64,000 bases of DNA from Fistularia commersonii (taxonomy: Eukaryota; Chordata; Actinopteri; Syngnathiformes; Fistulariidae), in contig JBBMNZ010000035.1 in NCBI GenBank assembly GCA_037954325.1, positions 4,920,501 to 4,984,500 on the forward strand, written 5' to 3'. The first letter of the stretch is position 1. The number at the start of each line of letters is the position of its first letter. A program made the position numbers and the translations under genes. Under the pieces are notes generated by a model. It was not told the DNA's origin, did not search any database, and saw only the letters and a program-made list of their open reading frames with translations. This document shows, piece after piece, positions 59,727 through 64,000 of this stretch.

Positions 59727-60520
59727 AAGAACGGAGGCCAGTTAACTGCATATCACTCAAGGCTATGCAGTCAATTCATTGTTGGCAAAACCTGACAAGC
59801 ACAAGGCGAGCCTCGTTTGCCAGACGTTTAAACGAAGTCATCACAACTTCATTTTCCAAACAAAAATTAAAACAAAAAAAAAGTTTTTCTCATGGCTCTC
59901 CGGCCACAAACCAGCAAAGCTGCTCTCTTCATAAGGTGCCTCTTTATTGTGTTTTTCGTCTCCCCCCACCTCCCGTAGTCCAATGTCTAAACAAGCCCCT
60001 GCCCGCACTGAGATGCGTTCGCTACAGTAGCCGCAGTAGATCATACAGTCTGTACGAGTTTTTAACTGTTTCACTTCCTGGTGCCTGCCTGTGGCCACAA
60101 TGTATAAATGTAAAGTTGTTTCTATCTCTTGTATACTGCTGTTATTATTTTATTAATATTATTTTCTATTATATTGGGTTAATATTTTATCTATTATTAT
60201 ATGTATTTTTTCCTGTCTTCTTGTGTCGTTTTGCTCTATGCTCTCCCGTTGTGCTGTGTATTTAACCCCGCTGCCCTCAGCCCCAGCTACTATTTGTACT
60301 CCATGTTACTGTATAACCTATATTGTTCGCTGAAAGCTTTTGAAAAAAAGAAAACGAAGAAAAAAAAAAAAAAAGACCAAGGCTTGTCCATAGGTGATTG
60401 TGTATCGCTATACTTCACTACATGTGGATATGCAAAAGGGTTTTTTTTTGTTTTTTTTTAAGTAATTTTTGATTGTGAAAAATTGAAAATGGGGGGAAAA
60501 AATTAAAGGTTGTTAAATAC
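58903..60520 (+). other. 3' UTR of the second NFIL3-like gene
   Basis: AATAAA at 59171-59176 could end a short form; AU-rich sequence continues to an ATTAAA near 60502, consistent with a long, unstable-mRNA 3' UTR. A 33-base poly(A) tract lies at 59694-59725. No coding exon. Confidence 0.45.
59171..59176 (+). terminator. Poly(A) signal AATAAA, second NFIL3-like gene (proximal)
   Basis: First canonical hexamer after the stop codon, 270 bases downstream; distal use near 60502 is possible. Confidence 0.45.
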
Positions 60521-60706
60521 ATATACGTCTGTGTGTGTTTATCGAAGTCTGGGTTGTTTTTTTTTTTGAGTTTCCCCCCCCCGAACCGTCCCACCGCAAC
60601 ACACGGATGCACTCTTTAGGACACCGGAAGAACAAGCGCCGATCCTCTGGGACAGCGGAGTCACAGCCGCTTCCGGACGGTCACTATGCCAGAGTGTCCC
60701 GGACCT

Positions 60707-60784
60707 TGACCTTGACTTGAATATTCACATCTACATGACGTCGACGTCAAAACACAGGGGTAATTTTGACCTGCTTTTTATAAA
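60707..60784. promoter_or_regulatory. ERR-type site, double CRE palindrome and TATA motif
   Basis: TGACCTTGA (60707-60715, reverse of the ERR/SF-1 extended half site TCAAGGTCA) is followed by the 14-bp perfect palindrome TGACGTCGACGTCA (60736-60749), which is two overlapping CREs, and TATAAA (60779-60784). The density suggests a promoter or enhancer. The transcript it serves is unknown, as no coding exon lies between here and the window end. Confidence 0.4.
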
Positions 60785-63700
60785 CAAGCTGCCTAGCAAC
60801 AGGAGAGGCCTCAACCAGGACACTTTACCCAACACTCCGCAGATACAAGCAAAGGACTGAAAAGTAAAATATTAATATCAACGGCTGACATTTAAGGTTT
60901 ATCCCAAAAGCCAAAGACAAGCAGTGTACTTCCAGACTGAATGAAATTAAAATAATTACAGGAAATTACCTGAAAAGAGTCAGTCTTTCCCTTATGTGAA
61001 ATTAGTCACTCGAACACAACATTCCAGTGTTGTTACTATTTCAAAGTATGTAGCATTTCACTGTTTTTCATTTCCCTTGTCAGTCGAGGGAACATTTCTA
61101 TAAAATATTACAAACAACTGGGCCGATACAAAATTAATTCAGAATAAACATCAATATGGACTTTTATTTGCTAAGGGTGGGCAGTATTTAGCAAAGATGA
61201 TGGCCATTAATTTAGCTAGTTTTTTGGTGTGTGTTTTTAACAGACGTGTTTAAACTGTCCGTGAAGGAAATGTAATGTTTGTTTCTCAAAAAGTGCAGCG
61301 AAACGCTTTGGAAACGGAGGATATCAAAACACCAGAGCGGAAAAAATAGGGTTATACAAGTGTTTCGGTTGAAAAGCGGTGAGTTTACCCCCCTCCTGGC
61401 GTCGCCGTTAAGGGAACAACGGCCGGCTACGGCTCGCTGGCAAAGCTTGTCCAGGCGGTGTGGCACTGACGAGGTTACGTAAGAGCCATTAGCTAAGGGG
61501 AGCGCGTACACCGGCTAACAACAACCGGACGCGGTGGGGGGAAGAGCGCATGCGCGGACGCCAGTCTCGCGGTATTTGCGCGGAATACGAGATTATAATG
61601 CCTCTTTCATTCGCTGCGCGCCAACCGGCGACACAACAAGGTGACATTCCTGAGAGGAACCGGTGGTGTTTTATATCATACGCTCTTCTCCATATGCTCT
61701 TTTTTTCCCTCCCCTCCTCTTTCCTCACCCTTTCTGCATCACTCCAATCACACCACCCTTACTCCCTCCCCAGCCCCCAGTCTTTCAGAGCTGTTAAAGC
61801 TGCTTTGTATTGTATAGAGGCTTGTGAAAACGGGCCAGGAGAGTAAAAGTAGGTCAGTGGGGAGGGATGGAGGGAGAGGGGGTGTGCAGAGTGAAAGACA
61901 GAAAGAAAGGAGGGAGGGAGCGTTACATCATATGCCTACAGTGTAAACTTGAGCAAAGTACTCATAAAGAAGCTCTCTCTTGTGGCTGCCTGAGGGAGCA
62001 GGTCAGTGGCACACACACACGGACACGCACAGCTGTATCCCTTTGTCTTTGTAGCACGCTGACGTGACATTTATGAAAAAAATCCCTCGCAAAACAACAA
62101 GTCAATTCATCAGAGCTCCGTGACATTTTCACGGCCATTATCAATTATTTTTAAAGGTTCCTGTGAGACCACCTCTCGCAACAGCGATCGGAATTTGTTA
62201 GCCGTCGGAATGCCGGTGCGAGGATTGTTTGTGTCACGCTCACGAACCTTTTGCGTGAAAGTGTAAATATCCCCTCGGATTAACGTCACTTGAATGTCAT
62301 CAGGAGGATGAACTGACCGTGACTCATGACAGGGATAGTTATATCAAACCGGTCTGAACATTTTGTTTTGACCTGATTTGAATTTTAGCCTCGCCCCCCC
62401 CCCCCCCCCCCCACCCCCACCCCTACTTTCTGCATGTCCACCACAGCACACACACACACACACAAACACACTCACACACTCACACACAAACATATCCACC
62501 CAAAGATGGGTATGAGCGATGGATTTTCTAATGTTAAGGAAGTTAATGAGAGCAGGCGAGCCGTAGTGAACACTGTGTTTTTGTGTGCGTCCCTGCCTGC
62601 GCATTTGTGTGATTGTGTAAGTGCATGAAAGAGAGGGAGGGAGAGAGAGAGATATGAGGGTGGTGGTGGTGGTGACGGGGGGTGTTGGCCCTGTGTTGCC
62701 TCCAGTGATCAGCAGCGCAGGCTGGTTATGTAACCAGGATGCTGCAGTATGTAGGTCAGCAGCACAGGGAGAAGCAGCGATAGGGTAAGGATGAAGTTGA
62801 GGAGCGTGTGCATAAGTGTGTGTGTGTGTTTTGTTTGAGTCACTTTGTACATCCGATTTGCATTTTCGTTGCACGCTGTTCATAAACACAGGCTGAGCCG
62901 CTCGTATCGTGCTGAGCGGATATTTTACGCCGATTCTCCGCGCGAGATCTCAGCCCAGAGAACTTTTTATTGACGTTCCGGGAAAATGAGAACTAACTGG
63001 TTTCAAGTGGAGATGTTAGTCAGTTTTCATAAAGCCAGAAAAGCCGGTACCGGATTAAAAGTTGGATATCCCCGTTAGTGTTATAAATAACTCTTAAAAA
63101 GGTTCATTCAGATAGGCAGAAAAAAAATTACCCAATCACGGAAACATTTTTGCTTTTATTCTAGAGTCCCTACAGTCCCTTATTATTTTCTGCACCAACA
63201 ATATAATGGTCAAAAGTAGGTCAAGGTTGAAATCACAAAGGAACAGCTGATATTCACCCCCCCCCACACACACACACCCTGCCCTTCACTCACTGACTGC
63301 ATTATTCTCCTGTCTGCTCATTTATTTTCCCCAAACACCCACAAATATCATTTTTCTTCACTCGTCGTTCATTCGCTGCCTTTTTTACAAGGTGCTAGTT
63401 CCGTCTCTTTTGGAAACTGTTCACCGTGCAGAGTCGGGGCTCTGCCTTTTCCCACAGCCCCTGAATTCACTTTCTCTCACCTTTCTTTACCTCTGACACC
63501 AGGCATTATTACAACATTTGTTTAACTCAAATGAAGAAAATGCTCCTTTTTTTTTTTTTTTATTAAATAGTAGATAACTTTGGAGTCCTGCCGGTCAATT
63601 CTCAAATACTTCATATAATAACTGAGCCTGCTGGCCTCTGGAGTTCAGTAACCAGTCAAATTGAGGTGGCCTCTTCTAAATGTCACCGGTTTACATCTTC

Positions 63701-64000
63701 AGATTGATGTGGATTTTAAAGGGAGAAAAATGAATATTTAGTCTCTGGGTGACATTTATGGACTTGTGTTGAGTCAAACTTTTTGCAAGTTAGATTCTAG
63801 CCTCCAATAAATTGTGTCTGAGGAAGGAAAGAAGCCCATTTTCAGTTGGATCAGATCGTCCAATAATCATCGCAGAATATATTATAAATGGATGATGTTT
63901 TATTTGTTGGCAGCTCTAGGGGAGGCATTTCAACATTTGGAGTTTTTTTTACGTGTCTGAAAGGAATGCTAATTTCTAGTTTTACTGTCGACTTTTAAAG
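60785..64000. other. Distal interval without recognised gene
   Basis: No coding exon supported on either strand. A CpG-rich block at about 61370-61640 carries a palindromic NRF1 site and looks like a promoter. The rest holds a C run at 62393-62412, (CA)n near 62448, (GGT)n near 62660, GA runs near 62630 and AT-rich sequence to the end. The minus-strand frame at 62344-62889 is low complexity. Confidence 0.45.
61546..61555. promoter_or_regulatory. NRF1 site GCGCATGCGC in a CpG-rich block
   Basis: Perfect NRF1 palindrome. Nearby are TTACGTAA (61475-61482, the NFIL3/PAR-bZIP site), a partial TCTCGCGG and a + strand GTGAGT donor-like site at 61379. It fits a housekeeping-type promoter whose gene lies outside or is non-coding here. 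Confidence 0.45.

Noticed and set aside
62344..62889. 181-codon minus-strand frame
   Set aside because: Composed of His-Thr, Val-Cys and poly-Gly from CA, GT and C runs.

Overview
The window is teleost fish nuclear DNA. It carries vertebrate spliced genes with short introns (mostly 80 to 2,800 bases, GT-AG) and many (CA)n/(GT)n and (AT)n microsatellites and long A/T runs. There are no bacterial or organellar features. I rebuilt exons by hand from splice consensus, reading-frame phase and recall of the human proteins, with no alignment tools. Species and ohnolog (a/b copy) assignments are therefore open.

Left half (1-31.9 kb): four genes whose human orthologs all lie in 22q13.1. On + is the 3' end of ddx17, an RNA helicase (1163-1954; the gene starts upstream of the window). 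On - is complete gga1, a clathrin adaptor (17 coding exons, 634 aa). On + is complete micall1, a recycling-endosome scaffold (16 coding exons, 909 aa). On - is complete c22orf23/UPF0193 (6 coding exons, 228 aa). ddx17 and gga1 face each other tail to tail, gga1 and micall1 are head to head across about 1 kb, and micall1 and c22orf23 are tail to tail with probably overlapping 3' UTRs. Every reconstructed exon junction keeps phase.

Right half (34-60.5 kb): three transcription-factor genes on +. They are a three-finger Kruppel-like factor of the KLF1/2/4/17 group (352 aa) and two tandem NFIL3/E4BP4-like bZIP repressors (410 and 617 aa), each with one coding exon and a separate upstream leader exon. 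They do not belong to the 22q13.1 set, so the interval 31.9-34.2 kb looks like an ancestral synteny boundary. From 38.1 to 44.5 kb and beyond 60.5 kb I see no coding gene, only repeats and candidate control sequences.

Best leads: a palindromic RFX X-box at the c22orf23 promoter; a candidate stop-containing cassette exon in the last ddx17 intron inside the window; a short upstream ORF formed by splicing just ahead of the second NFIL3-like start codon; a double-CRE palindrome beside an ERR-type site at 60.7 kb; two perfect 16-bp hairpins; an extra NPF motif in micall1; and a GC-AG intron in gga1. I found no evidence for a wholly new biological system.
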